From Chiua virens (lineage: Eukaryota > Basidiomycota > Agaricomycetes > Boletales > Boletaceae): a DNA stretch of 64,000 bases. The translations under genes and the position numbers were made by a program. The stretch spans positions 1,426,001 to 1,490,000 of the forward strand of contig JAHNUO010000004.1 in NCBI GenBank assembly GCA_019787685.1, in the 5' to 3' direction. The notes beneath the pieces are model-generated. The model was not told where the DNA came from and searched no databases. It saw nothing but the letters and a program-made list of their open reading frames with translations. Of this stretch, positions 63,901 through 64,000 are shown one piece after another; position 1 is the stretch's first letter; each line of letters begins with the position of its first letter.

Positions 63901-64000
63901 GTTCGGATGCGGTGTCAATACCTGTACCTCGCCATCGACGAAGCCCCGTTCAGTTAATACCAAGCTTCCGTTCGGTTCACAGAGGGAGTTGAGTCGATCG
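54960..64000 (-). CDS. MDN1: Midasin (Mdn1/Rea1), C-terminal half, partial
   Basis: Midasin is the giant AAA ATPase that strips assembly factors from pre-60S ribosomes in the nucleus. The gene enters at the right edge, inside the AAA ring, with GSLVLTERGFVDGEVQVL, HPNFRLLMTVDPQYGELSRA and MRNRSVEV. A long helical linker (about 63600-58300) follows, broken by many short introns. From 58290 the protein becomes very acidic (DEDFDGEMEDVSEPEEGDEN and many like runs to 56700). An intron at about 56612-56668 leads to SIDDNQSQPIPPSASNAQ. The C-terminal MIDAS domain shows YQVLLAVDDSASMRNGG (DxSxS) and LEIIISDGICQDHERL, ending DTLREFFEKVNEE. Large open frames in the acidic stretch in other phases are shadows. 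Confidence 0.93.

Overview
This window reads as nuclear DNA of a filamentous basidiomycete, most likely an Agaricomycete. Genes are compact and split by many short introns of about 45-80 bases with GT/AG ends. Gene families include a fused fungal Egt1, a Cre1 carbon-catabolite repressor, a GH15 glucoamylase with a starch-binding domain, membrane-anchored aspartic proteases, and an agaricomycete-type arrestin-like family. The species cannot be fixed from the sequence alone.

Layout, left to right. Positions 1-407 hold the 5' end of PRP8 (minus). EGT1 (1166-4279) and the dynactin p62 subunit (4445-6276) follow on plus. Positions 6.7-15.9 kb hold three related arrestin-like genes on plus, with a two-HKD phospholipase D gene between the second and third. 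A small hypothetical gene, a queuosine-salvage gene (QNG1), and a convergent DNA polymerase X-like gene follow. The polymerase gene is divergent from the SNF5-family chromatin gene SFH1. After a 3.1 kb gene-poor stretch come cre1 (25840-28073), a WD40 (DCAF-like) gene and a gelsolin-like gene (31169-32647).

Positions 32.4-41 kb are the rearranged accessory part. A 2.3 kb block, the gelsolin 3' end plus an aspartic protease gene, occurs twice in direct orientation (32439-34761 and 36618-38989). Between the copies lie a broken Helitron-type helicase fragment and an inverted, intron-retaining 631-base copy of part of the glucoamylase gene found intact at 47 kb. A third, older aspartic protease gene is divergent from the second copy.

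The right side (41-64 kb) carries a hypothetical membrane protein, a CCCH zinc-finger gene, a PA-TM-RING ubiquitin ligase, the glucoamylase, a SYLF (Ysc84) gene, a cis-prenyltransferase, an ectonucleotide pyrophosphatase/phosphodiesterase, and the C-terminal half of midasin (MDN1), which runs off the right edge. Most genes are independent housekeeping or secretory functions rather than one pathway. The window has no operons, CRISPR arrays or rRNA, and I found no convincing tRNA.

Several very conserved genes (PRP8, EGT1, the PLD gene, glucoamylase, the SYLF gene) show single-base frame steps that no intron explains. Because essential genes are affected, base-call or assembly indels are the likeliest cause. 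No clearly new biological system was found. The best leads are the Helitron-associated duplication and gene-fragment capture, the polymerase X-like protein without its catalytic aspartates, and the arrestin-like cluster.
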